Origin: NCEH01 sp043195095
GTDB taxonomy: Bacteria; Pseudomonadota; Alphaproteobacteria; Rhizobiales; Xanthobacteraceae
Length of the DNA stretch: 64,000 nt
Assembly: GCF_043195095.1 (NCBI RefSeq)
Contig: NZ_JBAFWN010000002.1
Reading direction: 5' to 3' (one strand)
Below, in pieces: positions 46,381 to 55,060 of this stretch (position 1 is its first letter; each line of letters opens with the position of its first letter). Position numbers and translations under genes: made by a program. Under the pieces are notes generated by a model. That model was not told the origin of the DNA. It searched no databases and saw nothing but the letters and a program-made list of their open reading frames with translations.

Positions 46381-46926
46381 TCAGGCGCCGACGGTCTCAA
46401 CGACGATGTTGTGATTGGTATAGACGCAGATGTCGGCCGCGATCTCGATGGCGCGACGCACGATCACTTCGGGATCCTCCTCCCGGTCCAGCAGCGCGCG
46501 GGCTGCGGCGAGCGCGAACGAGCCGCCCGAGCCGATGCCCGCAACCCCGGCTTCCGGCTCCAGCACATCGCCGGTGCCGGTGAGGACCAGGGAAATCTGC
46601 GCATCCGCGACGATCATCATCGCCTCCAGCCGGCGCAGGTAGCGATCGGTGCGCCAGTCCTTCGCCAGCTCGACGGCGGCGCGCTGGAGCTGGCCGGGAT
46701 ATTGCTCAAGCTTGGCTTCCAGGCGCTCGAACAGGGTGAAGGCGTCGGCGGTGGCCCCGGCGAAGCCGCCGATGACATCGCCCTTGCCCAGGCGGCGCAC
46801 CTTGCGGGCATTGGATTTCAGCACCGTCTGGCCGAGCGTCACCTGCCCGTCTCCGGCGATGGCGACCTTGTTGCCCTTGCGGACGGAGACGATGGTGGTG
46901 CCGTAAATGGTATCTGGGGAATGCAT
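46381..46926 (-). CDS. hslV: ATP-dependent protease peptidase subunit HslV
   Basis: The 181-residue proteasome-like peptidase has the catalytic threonine in IYGTTIVSVRKG (T10, exposed after removal of the first nine residues). GDGQVTLGQTVLKSNARKVRRL and GGFAGATADAF follow, as in HslV. Together with HslU it degrades unfolded and regulatory proteins in the cytoplasm. ATG 46926 fits the usual short propeptide; the longer frame to 46977 would add 17 unusual residues. No clear RpoH promoter was identified upstream. Confidence 0.97.
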   Translation of the reverse strand: MHSPDTIYGTTIVSVRKGNKVAIAGDGQVTLGQTVLKSNARKVRRLGKGDVIGGFAGATADAFTLFERLEAKLEQYPGQLQRAAVELAKDWRTDRYLRRLEAMMIVADAQISLVLTGTGDVLEPEAGVAGIGSGGSFALAAARALLDREEDPEVIVRRAIEIAADICVYTNHNIVVETVGA

Positions 46927-46980
46927 GAGGGGCTCCGGTGACGCAGCCTTACTTATGATGTTCCAGCGCGAGCGCAACTC

Positions 46981-48219
46981 TTACGCTTGAACCGGCGCTC
47001 CCAGCGTCGGGATGCGCAGCGCCGGAGCGATGCCGAGCAGGACCAGGACCCCGCCCGCGGCAAGAAACACCCCCGCCGGCAGCGTGGCGAGCAGGCTCGT
47101 GAGCAGGCCGGCGATGAACACGCAGAGCGCGACGCTGGCGCTGGACAGCCCCATCACCCAGCCGCGCTCGGTCTCGTCCACCGCACCCGACATGGCGGAG
47201 AGCAGCGAGACATAGGAAAACACATTGGCGATGCAGATCAGCACGGCGAGCCCCACTTGCCCCGCCGCGCCCACCGGCAAGGCGGTGAGCACCAGCAGGC
47301 CGCCGCAGGTCGCCTCGCCGAAAATCGCGATGCGCCGCTCGTGCTTCAGCCATTTCGCCACCGGCGCGTAGCCCAGCGCCGAGCCGAGCATGAAGCCGAT
47401 GCCCATGGCCACCGAGAACAAGCCGATCTGCGCGGTGCTGAAGCCGTGGTCGCGCTGCATCACCACCAGGATGAAGGTGTAATAGATCAGGAATCCCAGC
47501 TGGAACAGGAAGAAGGAGGCGAGCGCCGGCACCACCTGCGGACGCGCCTTCAGGCGCGCGAACAAAAGGAACGGCTGGCGCCAGTCGAAATGAAAGGCGC
47601 GCCGGCGCGTCTCCTCGCCGAAGCGCGAGCGGGCGAGCAGCACAGCATTAAAAGCGCACAAAACCAGCGCCACGCCGAGCGGCAGGCGAAAATCATAATG
47701 GCCAAGCACGCCGCCGATGGCCGGCCCCGCCATCAAGCCCACCGTATTCACCACGGTGACCTGCGCCATGGCATCGCCGCGCGCAGCGGGCGCCACCGCA
47801 TCGACCATGCTGGCCTGGGCGATGGGCGCCGTGCCGGACATGAGCCCCGCCACGATGCGGCCGGCGAAGAACAGCCACACATGGGCGAGTTCCAGCGACA
47901 GCCACATCAGCCCATAGCCGGCCGCCAGCCCCGCCATGCACACGACCAATGTGCGCCGGCGCCCGAGCGCGTCGGAGAGATCGCCCAGCAGCGCGCAGCC
48001 GAAGAAGGCACCGATGGGAAACAGGGCGAAGGCGAGCGACATCATCAGGTCGCGATTGGCGGCCGTGACCTGCCCGCCAAATCCCCCAAATCCGTGCCCG
48101 CCGGCGCCCGCGCCGTCGAACAGGCCGACGATCAGCGGATACATCAGGCCGAACGAGAAGATATCCAGGAACACGGCGAGAAACAGCGCACCATGGCTGC
48201 GGAACAAAGAGATCTGCAT
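46981..48219 (-). CDS. MFS efflux transporter, TetA-like
   Basis: The 412-residue protein has twelve predicted membrane helices and the signature GDLSDALGRRRTLVVCMAG after helix 2, typical of drug:proton antiporters. The opening FLAVFLDIFSFGLMYPLIVGL resembles TetA-type carriers. A glycine-rich periplasmic loop (GGHGFGGFGG) is unusual. Substrate unknown. It is about 100 bp downstream of the alpha/beta hydrolase gene on the same strand. Confidence 0.82.
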   Translation of the reverse strand: MQISLFRSHGALFLAVFLDIFSFGLMYPLIVGLFDGAGAGGHGFGGFGGQVTAANRDLMMSLAFALFPIGAFFGCALLGDLSDALGRRRTLVVCMAGLAAGYGLMWLSLELAHVWLFFAGRIVAGLMSGTAPIAQASMVDAVAPAARGDAMAQVTVVNTVGLMAGPAIGGVLGHYDFRLPLGVALVLCAFNAVLLARSRFGEETRRRAFHFDWRQPFLLFARLKARPQVVPALASFFLFQLGFLIYYTFILVVMQRDHGFSTAQIGLFSVAMGIGFMLGSALGYAPVAKWLKHERRIAIFGEATCGGLLVLTALPVGAAGQVGLAVLICIANVFSYVSLLSAMSGAVDETERGWVMGLSSASVALCVFIAGLLTSLLATLPAGVFLAAGGVLVLLGIAPALRIPTLGAPVQA

Positions 48220-48321
48220 GCGGCGTCCTTGTGACCGGGTGCAAGCCCTTGGGCGGGACGAGGCGCCGGCCGCGCGGGTGTCTCGCGGCAGGCGGGTAAC
48301 AAGAGGGACGAGGAAAGACCC

Positions 48322-49110
48322 TCAGAGCAGGAAGCGCAGCACCGCGGCCGCGAACGCGCCGGGCGCCTCGACCATGGGGCAATGCCCCACCGCGGGCATT
48401 TCCTCCAGCATGCTGCCGGGGATCGCCCCTGCCAGTTCCTGCGCCAGGGCCGGGGCGAAGATGCGATCATCGGCACCGCAGAGCACAAGCGTCGGCGCCC
48501 GGATCGCGCCGAGCCGCTCCAATGTATGGGCAAGGGCCGCCGCATCCGCCTGACGGGCGAAGGCGTCCGCCTCCTGAAGCGGGCCGGCGGCCAGCGCCTG
48601 GCGGGCGATCGCCTCCAGCGGCACCGCATCAATGGTGGCGCGGCCGAGGGTGAAGGTGGCGAGCGCGCTGACATAGGTGACGGGATCGGCGATCTCGCGG
48701 CGCAGGCGCTTCAGCAGCCACATCACCTCGCGCGTATAAGGCGTGTTGCGGGCGAAGCTGTTGGCGAGCACCAGCCGATCCACCCGCTCGGGGGCAAGCA
48801 GCGCCAGTTCCTGGGCGATCACCCCGCCGAGCGAATGGCCGAGCACATGGGCCCGTTCGACCCCCGCCGCATCCATCACCGCCAGCGCGTCGCGCGCCAT
48901 GTCGGCGGCGTCATAGGGCCCCTGCGCCCGCCCGCTCGCGCCGATGTCGCGATTGTCGAACGCAAGCGTGCGCAATCCGCCGAGCAGCGGGCGTGCCAGG
49001 CCCCAGAACACCCGGTCCGCGGAAAGTCCCCCGATGATCAACAGCGGCGGCCCCTCGCCCGCGATATCATAGGCGAGCTTGAGCCCCTCACGGGTGGCGA
49101 AGCGGGTCAT
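48322..49110 (-). CDS. Alpha/beta-fold hydrolase
   Basis: The 262-residue protein has the alpha/beta hydrolase order: strand PPLLIIGGLSADRVFW, FDNRDIGASGRA, the nucleophile elbow GHSLGGV (Ser near residue 91), the acid in LVLCGADDRIF, and the histidine in VGHCPMVE. The family covers esterases, lactonases and haloalkane-type enzymes, and no substrate can be inferred. It may be co-transcribed with the MFS transporter gene downstream. Confidence 0.85.
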   Translation of the reverse strand: MTRFATREGLKLAYDIAGEGPPLLIIGGLSADRVFWGLARPLLGGLRTLAFDNRDIGASGRAQGPYDAADMARDALAVMDAAGVERAHVLGHSLGGVIAQELALLAPERVDRLVLANSFARNTPYTREVMWLLKRLRREIADPVTYVSALATFTLGRATIDAVPLEAIARQALAAGPLQEADAFARQADAAALAHTLERLGAIRAPTLVLCGADDRIFAPALAQELAGAIPGSMLEEMPAVGHCPMVEAPGAFAAAVLRFLL

Positions 49111-49207
49111 GGCGTGCCTGTCGGCCGGAGAACGGGAACACAGGGAATGGAAACCGCGCCGCCCGCAGCGTCAAGCGGCGGGCAGAAGGCGCGAAAGATG
49201 GGCGCGG

Positions 49208-49810
49208 CTAATTCACCGTATGCAGCAGCCAGAAGATCCAGCCCACCTCGTTGATGAGCCCGAGCGCCAGGAACGCCGCCTGAAATCGCCCGTTGCGGTA
49301 AAACATGGCAACGATACTCAGCAGAATCAGAAGCCCCGTGGAGACGCTGTAGGGCCAGCCCAAAGTGAGGAAATAATCCGATCCCTTGATCCAGCTGTCG
49401 ATCTGGTCGAGCACCTGCGAGAGCGCGAAAAAGCCGAAGAACCATTTGCGCTTGGCGGCGAAATAGTCCCGATAGCTGGGGTAGTCCCCGAGCGTGTCGG
49501 GAAACAGCAGCACGCACATGAAATAGAACACGCTGCAATAGGTCAGCAGGAACAGATACAGCTCGAACGTCCAGCGCGCGACGTTGATGAGGCGGAATTC
49601 CCACCACCAGAACATGAGGGCGTTGAGCAGCACCATCACCGCCCAGCCCAGATGCAGCGGCGCGATCTCGTTCACCGAGGGATGCTGGACGAATTTCGCC
49701 AAGCCACCGAGGAGGCGTGTGACGCTGAGGCCGAGAATCATACCCATGACGATGCGCACATGGAAATAAAGCTGCGGGTCGTGGTCGGCGACCATGGGCC
49801 TCTCCGCCAT
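49208..49810 (-). CDS. Unrecognised multi-pass membrane protein
   Basis: I do not recognise this 200-residue protein. It shows about six hydrophobic segments: around 20-38, 52-70, 78-100, 120-138, 148-168 and 175-195. Tryptophan and tyrosine are abundant (MFWWWEFRLINVARWTFELY), and a polar loop reads DTLGDYPSYRDYFAAKRKW. ATG 49810 follows GGAGAGG, a good ribosome site. Neighbours are the alpha/beta hydrolase downstream and the divergent hisB operon. The codon pattern matches the surroundings, so it is a genuine gene. Confidence 0.7.
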   Translation of the reverse strand: MAERPMVADHDPQLYFHVRIVMGMILGLSVTRLLGGLAKFVQHPSVNEIAPLHLGWAVMVLLNALMFWWWEFRLINVARWTFELYLFLLTYCSVFYFMCVLLFPDTLGDYPSYRDYFAAKRKWFFGFFALSQVLDQIDSWIKGSDYFLTLGWPYSVSTGLLILLSIVAMFYRNGRFQAAFLALGLINEVGWIFWLLHTVN

Positions 49811-50014
49811 GTCTTGATGGGTCCGCGCGCGGCGGTAGGGGAATGATGCAGCCCGCTTTATAGCCGGCCTTGCGGCACAGGATGAAGACGGGCGGGCCCG
49901 CGCGGCGCGATTTGTTTCGGACGGCGCAGCCCGTCCGCGCCGGGGCTGTCACACCTTCGCCATATGGCCTTGCAGCACCTTACCTGCTAGAAGGCGCGGC
50001 CTTGGAGGAGTTCC

Positions 50015-50608
50015 ATGCGTCAGGCCGAGATCGTTCGCGAAACGAAGGAAACGAAGGTGCGCCTTTCCGTCGATCTGGACGGAACGGGCAAGGCCGCCAT
50101 TGCAACCGGCATCGGGTTCCTGGACCACATGCTGGACCTGCTTGCGCGTCACGCCCGCTTCGACCTCGACATCAAGGCCGACGGCGACCTGCACGTGGAC
50201 TTCCACCACACCACCGAGGACGTGGGCATCGTGCTCGGCCAGGCGGTGAAGCGCGCGCTCGGCGACATGCGCGGCATCACCCGCTATGCCGACCTGCACC
50301 TGCCCATGGACGAGACGCTGACCCGCGTGGCGCTCGACATTTCCGGCCGGCCGTTCCTGGTGTTCCGCACCAGCTTCTCGGCGCCGAAGATCGGGGAATT
50401 CGACACCGAGCTGGTGCGCGAATTCTTCCAGGCGTTCGCCTCCAATGCCGGCGTGACGCTGCATGTGGAGACTCTTTATGGCGACAACAATCACCATATA
50501 GCGGAAAGCTGCTTCAAGGGGCTGGCCCGCGCCCTGCGCGCGGCAGTGGCCATCGACCCCGCGGCGGCCGGTGAAATTCCCTCCACCAAAGGTGCCCTTG
50601 GCACCTGA
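50015..50608 (+). CDS. hisB: Imidazoleglycerol-phosphate dehydratase
   Basis: The 197-residue monofunctional HisB dehydrates imidazoleglycerol phosphate in histidine synthesis. Metal-binding histidines are in GFLDHMLDLLARHARF, DFHHTTEDVGI and NNHHIAESCFKGLARALR. ATG 50015 follows GGAGGAG. It heads the operon hisB-DUF2628-hisH-hisA, followed by hisF, hisE and coaA, an order common in Rhizobiales. Confidence 0.97.
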   Translation: MRQAEIVRETKETKVRLSVDLDGTGKAAIATGIGFLDHMLDLLARHARFDLDIKADGDLHVDFHHTTEDVGIVLGQAVKRALGDMRGITRYADLHLPMDETLTRVALDISGRPFLVFRTSFSAPKIGEFDTELVREFFQAFASNAGVTLHVETLYGDNNHHIAESCFKGLARALRAAVAIDPAAAGEIPSTKGALGT

Positions 50609-50630
50609 GGCAGGCGACGGAGCACGCAAC

Positions 50631-51122
50631 ATGGCCATCTGGACCGTCCTGACCAAGGAAACGGCCGGCGATACCGCGCTCGCGGCGGCCGACCGGGTGG
50701 TGTTCGTGCGGGAGAAATTCTCCTGGACGGCGCTGCTGTTCGCGCCCTTCGTGCTGCTCGGCCACCGGCTGTGGCTCGCGTTCGGCGCCTATGTCCTCGC
50801 CTCGCTGGCGATCGGCCTTGCCGAAACGCTGCTGCGCCTGCCGGAGGATGTGAGCTTCGTGCTGGGCGTCGGCCTGAACGTTCTGGTGGCGTTCCAGCTC
50901 GCCGACCTGCGGATCTGGAAACTGCGCCGCATCGGCTATCTGGAGGCCGGCACCACGGTCGCCCGCGATATCGACGAAGCGGAGCGGCGCTTCTTCAAGC
51001 ATTGGACCCCGCCGCGCCCGCCCCAGCTCCAGGGCCCGGCGATCCGGCCGCAGGCCGCTTATGCCGCGCCGGGCTTCGGCGCCCCCATCATCGGTTCGTT
51101 CCCGGAGCCGCGCGCATCATGA
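50631..51122 (+). CDS. DUF2628 membrane protein
   Basis: The 163-residue protein has hydrophobic stretches LLFAPFVLLGHRLWLAFGAYV and FVLGVGLNVLVAFQLADL, then KLRRIGYLEAGTTVARDIDEAERRFF and a proline-rich tail. This is the DUF2628 layout, and the family is often embedded in his operons of this order. Role unknown. ATG 50631 begins the conserved MAIWTVL. The stop overlaps the hisH ATG by ATGA. Confidence 0.85.
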   Translation: MAIWTVLTKETAGDTALAAADRVVFVREKFSWTALLFAPFVLLGHRLWLAFGAYVLASLAIGLAETLLRLPEDVSFVLGVGLNVLVAFQLADLRIWKLRRIGYLEAGTTVARDIDEAERRFFKHWTPPRPPQLQGPAIRPQAAYAAPGFGAPIIGSFPEPRAS

Positions 51123-51763
51123 ATGTGGCCATCGTCGATTACGGCTCGGGCAATCTGCACTCCGCCGCCAAGGCGCTGGAGCGTGCCGCCACCGGCCTCG
51201 GCGCGGAGGTGATCGTCACCAGCGATCCGGATATCGTGCGCACGGCCGACCGCGTGGTGCTGCCGGGCGTCGGCGCCTTCGCCGATTGCCGGCGCGGGCT
51301 CGATGCGGTGGACGGCATGGTGGCGGCGATGGAAGAGGCGGTGCACGCACGCGGCCGGCCGTTCCTCGGCATTTGCGTCGGCCTGCAATTGCTCGCCGAG
51401 CGCGGGTTGGAGCACGGCGTCACCGCCGGCCTCGGCTGGATCAAGGGCGAGGTGGACCGCATCGCGCCTTCAGATCCGGCGTTGAAAATCCCGCACATGG
51501 GCTGGAACACCCTGACCCTCGCACGGCCTCATCCTCTGTTCGATGGCATTCCCACCGGGGAAAAGGGGCTGCACGCTTATTTCGTCCATTCCTACCAGTT
51601 CGTCCTCGCCGACCCCGCCGATCTCGTTGCCACCACCGATTACGGCGGCACGATCACGGCGGCGGTGGCCAAGGACAATGTGGCGGGAACCCAATTCCAC
51701 CCCGAAAAGAGCCAGACCCTTGGTCTCGCTTTGCTCGGCAATTTCCTGAAGTGGCGCCCGTGA
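51119..51763 (+). CDS. hisH: Imidazole glycerol phosphate synthase, glutamine amidotransferase subunit
   Basis: The 214-residue subunit supplies ammonia to HisF. The catalytic cysteine is in FLGICVGLQLL (about residue 85) and the His/Glu pair in GTQFHPEKSQ; PGVGAFADC forms the oxyanion region. It overlaps the DUF2628 gene by ATGA and hisA by GTGA, so all three are translationally coupled. Confidence 0.97.
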   Translation: MNVAIVDYGSGNLHSAAKALERAATGLGAEVIVTSDPDIVRTADRVVLPGVGAFADCRRGLDAVDGMVAAMEEAVHARGRPFLGICVGLQLLAERGLEHGVTAGLGWIKGEVDRIAPSDPALKIPHMGWNTLTLARPHPLFDGIPTGEKGLHAYFVHSYQFVLADPADLVATTDYGGTITAAVAKDNVAGTQFHPEKSQTLGLALLGNFLKWRP

Positions 51764-52488
51764 TCCTGTTTCCTGCCATCGACCTGAAGGACGGCCTCGC
51801 CGTGCGCCTCGAACAAGGCGACATGGACCGCGCGACCGTGTTCAGCCGCGATCCCGCCGCCCAGGCCGCCGAGTTCGAGACGCTCGGCTTCCGCTATCTC
51901 CATCTGGTGGACCTCAATGGCGCGTTCGCCGGCCATCCCGTCAATGCGGCGGCGGTAGACCGGATCCTGGAGACGGTTTCGATCCCGGTGCAGCTCGGCG
52001 GCGGCATCCGCGACCATGCCACCATCGAAGCCTGGTTGGAGAAGGGCGTCACCCGCGTCATCCTCGGCACCGCCGCGGTGCGCGACCCGGATTTGGTGAA
52101 GGAAGCGGCGAAAGCCCATCCCGGCCGGGTGGCCGTGGGGCTCGACGCGCGCGACGGCCGCGTCGCGGTGCAGGGCTGGGCGGAAAGCTCCGACGTGTCG
52201 GTGGAGGACATCGCCCGCCGGTTCGAGGATGCCGGGGTTGCCGCCATCATCTTCACAGACATCGCCCGCGACGGGCTGATGAAGGGATTGAACCTCGACG
52301 CCACCATCGCGCTCGCGGACGTGGTGAACATTCCCGTCATCGCCTCCGGCGGCCTCGGCTCGCTGAGCGATGTGGAAGCGCTGCTGGAGCCGCGGGCGAA
52401 AAAGCTCGCCGGCGCGATTTCCGGCCGCGCGCTCTATGACGGGCGGCTCGATGCGCGCGAGGCGCTGCAACTCATGGCCGGGCACTGA
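51760..52488 (+). CDS. hisA: ProFAR isomerase (phosphoribosylformimino-5-aminoimidazole carboxamide ribotide isomerase)
   Basis: The 242-residue TIM barrel starts at GTG 51760, overlapping hisH. FPAIDLKDGLAVRL carries the first catalytic Asp, GGGIRDHATI and DIARDGLMKG (second Asp) bind phosphate and substrate, and VIASGGLGS is the C-terminal phosphate loop. It catalyses the Amadori rearrangement of histidine synthesis. Confidence 0.97.
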   Translation: MILFPAIDLKDGLAVRLEQGDMDRATVFSRDPAAQAAEFETLGFRYLHLVDLNGAFAGHPVNAAAVDRILETVSIPVQLGGGIRDHATIEAWLEKGVTRVILGTAAVRDPDLVKEAAKAHPGRVAVGLDARDGRVAVQGWAESSDVSVEDIARRFEDAGVAAIIFTDIARDGLMKGLNLDATIALADVVNIPVIASGGLGSLSDVEALLEPRAKKLAGAISGRALYDGRLDAREALQLMAGH

Positions 52489-52612
52489 GCCCGGCGCCTA
52501 CCCTTGCGACAGACTGGAAATCGCCGGCGCGAGGTCCCATTTTGCCTGCAAAAGATGACATCAGGTTTGAATTCGGCCATAGGTCTGCGCCGCACGCTCG
52601 AGTTGTTCCACC

Positions 52613-53389
52613 ATGCTCAAAGTCCGCGTCATTCCCTGCCTGGACGTGAAGGACGGCCGCGTCGTCAAAGGCGTCCAGTTCGTCGATCTGCGCGATGCCG
52701 GCGATCCGGTGGAAGCGGCGCGCGCCTATGACGCCGCCGGCGCGGACGAATTGACCTTCCTCGACATCACCGCCAGCCACGAGGATCGCGGCACCATTCT
52801 CGACGTGGTGCGCCGCACCGCGGAGCAATGCTTCATGCCGCTCACCGTGGGTGGCGGCGTGCGCACCGTGGACGATGTGCGCACGCTGCTGCATGCGGGC
52901 GCCGACAAGGTTTCGATCAACACCGCCGCCGTGAACCGCCGCGCCTTCGTGGGCGAGGCGGCCGAGAAATTCGGCGAGCAGTGCATCGTGGTAGCGATCG
53001 ACGCCAAGAAGGTGAGCGCCCCCGGCGAGGCCAACCGCTGGGAGATCTTCACCCATGGCGGGCGCAAGCCCACCGGGCTCGACGCCATCCAATATGCCCG
53101 CGAGGTCGTGGACCTGGGCGCGGGCGAGATCCTGCTGACCTCCATGGATCGCGACGGCACCGGCATCGGCTTCGACGTCGCGCTGACCCGCGCGGTCTCG
53201 GACGCGGTGCATGTGCCGGTGATCGCCTCGGGCGGGGTCGGCGCGCTCGATCACCTGGTGGAGGGCGTGCGCGATGGTGGTGCCGCCGCCGTGCTCGCCG
53301 CCTCCATCTTCCATTTCGGCACCTTCAGCGTGGGCGAGGCCAAGGCCCATCTGGCGCAAGCCGGCCTTCCCGTGCGCCTCGATGCCTGA
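52613..53389 (+). CDS. hisF: Imidazole glycerol phosphate synthase, cyclase subunit
   Basis: The 258-residue cyclase starts MLKVRVIPCLDVKDGRVVKG (catalytic Asp) and has TVGGGVRTVDD, LLTSMDRDGTGIG (second Asp) and VIASGGVGALDHL. It closes the imidazole ring with ammonia from HisH. It lies 124 bp after hisA, a gap without a gene, and overlaps or abuts hisE. Confidence 0.98.
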   Translation: MLKVRVIPCLDVKDGRVVKGVQFVDLRDAGDPVEAARAYDAAGADELTFLDITASHEDRGTILDVVRRTAEQCFMPLTVGGGVRTVDDVRTLLHAGADKVSINTAAVNRRAFVGEAAEKFGEQCIVVAIDAKKVSAPGEANRWEIFTHGGRKPTGLDAIQYAREVVDLGAGEILLTSMDRDGTGIGFDVALTRAVSDAVHVPVIASGGVGALDHLVEGVRDGGAAAVLAASIFHFGTFSVGEAKAHLAQAGLPVRLDA

Positions 53390-53417
53390 GGTGGCCGGCG
53401 TTCCACTGGACACGACA

Positions 53418-53747
53418 ATGACTGACGCGCGCGTAACCCTCGTCGATTTGGAGCAGATCGTGGCCGCCCGCGCCGCCGCGACGGCGGAGGCGTCCTACAC
53501 CCGCTCCCTGCTCGACAAGGGGGTGGCCAAGTGCGCCCAGAAGCTGGGCGAGGAAGCGGTGGAAACGGTGATCGCCGCGCTTTCCGAGCCGCCGGCCGCG
53601 CTCGTCGCGGAAAGCGCCGATCTGCTTTACCATCTCGCCGTCCTTCTCCACGCACGGGGCGTTCCGCTCGATGACGTCCACGCCGAACTCGCCCGACGCA
53701 CCGCTCGATCCGGTCACGACGAAAAGGCCGCGCGACCCCGCGGCTGA
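53418..53747 (+). CDS. hisE: Phosphoribosyl-ATP pyrophosphatase
   Basis: The 109-residue all-alpha NTP pyrophosphohydrolase carries AQKLGEEAVETVIAAL and ESADLLYHLAVLL, whose acidic residues bind Mg. It performs the second step of histidine synthesis. ATG 53418 gives the usual length; ATG 53382, overlapping hisF by 8 bp, would add 12 residues and cannot be excluded. Confidence 0.93.
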   Translation: MTDARVTLVDLEQIVAARAAATAEASYTRSLLDKGVAKCAQKLGEEAVETVIAALSEPPAALVAESADLLYHLAVLLHARGVPLDDVHAELARRTARSGHDEKAARPRG

Positions 53748-53772
53748 CGCTTCGCCGACAAGGAGACGCCAG

Positions 53773-54735
53773 ATGGACCAGCAGGTCGATCCCGGCCTTT
53801 CGCCCTATCGCACCTTCTCCCGCGAGGAATGGGCGGTGCTGCGCCAGGACACGCCCATGCCGCTTCGGCAGGAGGAGATCGTCCGCCTCCAGGGCCTGAA
53901 CGACCGCCTCTCCATCAGCGAGGTGGAGGAGATCTATCTTCCGCTCTCGCGCCTGCTCTCGCTTTATGTGGGCGCGACGCAGAAGCTGTTTCGCGCCATG
54001 AGCCACTTCCTGGACCACGGGAACAATGGCGACGGCAAGATGCCGTACATCATCGGCGTCGCCGGGTCCGTGGCGGTGGGCAAATCCACCACGGCGCGCG
54101 TGCTCCAGGCCCTGCTCGCCCGCTGGCCCAACACCCCCAAGGTGGACCTCGTGACCACCGACGGCTTCCTGCTGCCCAATGCGGTGCTGGAACGCGAGGG
54201 GCTGATGGAGAAAAAGGGCTTCCCGGAAAGCTACGACCTGCCGCTGCTGCTGCGCTTCCTCACCGACATCAAGGCCGGCCGCCGGCCGGTGCGCGCGCCG
54301 CTCTACAGCCACTTCTTCTATGACGTAATGCCCGACCAGCGGGTGGAAGTGGACCGCCCGGACATTCTGATCGTCGAGGGGCTGAACGTGCTCCAGACCG
54401 GGCGCCTGCCGCGTGACGGCAAGGAAATCCCGTTCGTCTCGGACTTCTTCGACTTCTCGGTCTATATCGACGCGGACGACGACATTCTCCAGCAATGGTA
54501 CGTGCAGCGCTTCATGCGCCTGCGCTCCACGGCGTTCATGGACCCCATGTCCTATTTCCATCGCTATTCCAAGCTGACGGAAGACGAGGCTAAGGCCACC
54601 GCCCTCTCCATCTGGCAGCGCATCAATTTGCCCAACCTCCAGGAAAACATCCTGCCCACCCGTCAGCGCGCCGACCTGATTCTGCGCAAGGCGGGCGATC
54701 ATGAGATCGCCGAAGTCTCCCTGCGCAAGCTGTAG
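53773..54735 (+). CDS. coaA: Type I pantothenate kinase
   Basis: The 320-residue kinase has P-loop GVAGSVAVGKSTTARVL (about residue 95), TTDGFLLPN, and the long YVQRFMRLRSTAFMDPMSYFHRYS segment. It phosphorylates pantothenate, the first step of coenzyme A synthesis. ATG 53773 follows AAGGAGAC; the frame continues upstream into hisE without family character. It lies 25 bp after hisE. Confidence 0.96.
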   Translation: MDQQVDPGLSPYRTFSREEWAVLRQDTPMPLRQEEIVRLQGLNDRLSISEVEEIYLPLSRLLSLYVGATQKLFRAMSHFLDHGNNGDGKMPYIIGVAGSVAVGKSTTARVLQALLARWPNTPKVDLVTTDGFLLPNAVLEREGLMEKKGFPESYDLPLLLRFLTDIKAGRRPVRAPLYSHFFYDVMPDQRVEVDRPDILIVEGLNVLQTGRLPRDGKEIPFVSDFFDFSVYIDADDDILQQWYVQRFMRLRSTAFMDPMSYFHRYSKLTEDEAKATALSIWQRINLPNLQENILPTRQRADLILRKAGDHEIAEVSLRKL

Positions 54736-55060
54736 CGGCGGACCGGCGGCGGTCAGCTGCCGAAGCCCGGGGCTGCAACCCTCGCTACCTTCATACCCCT
54801 AGGTAAATTCACGAAAAGGTGAGAGGAATTCGTGTGAGCGCTTTACTGCGCTGCACAACGCCCTCTCTTCGCGACAAAATTCAATCGTTTCAAAAGAAAC
54901 GTCCGAAGAGCCTGGCACCCCTCCCCCAACGTCACATTTTCCTGACGCCAAGCCGGCTCCTGAACGGGCCTCCGGCTCACCCAGCGGCATGCCGCAGCGC
55001 GGCATTTACACCGTCCTGATCGGCCCTAGCATCGAAAAAAACCGAATTGGGAGGAAGTGA
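54736..55060. other. Intergenic region with candidate promoter for the MFS carrier
   Basis: This 325-bp gap has no gene. TTTACA (55005-55010) and TAGCAT (55027-55032) are 16 bp apart and form a plausible sigma-70 promoter; GGGAGG precedes the ATG at 55061. The stretch 54790-54900 is less GC-rich but shows no clear element. Confidence 0.5.

Noticed and set aside
46927..46980. RpoH promoter upstream of hslV
   Set aside because: Only a short gap precedes hslV and no convincing CTTG and CCTAT-like pair with proper spacing was found; the promoter may lie inside the neighbouring MFS gene.
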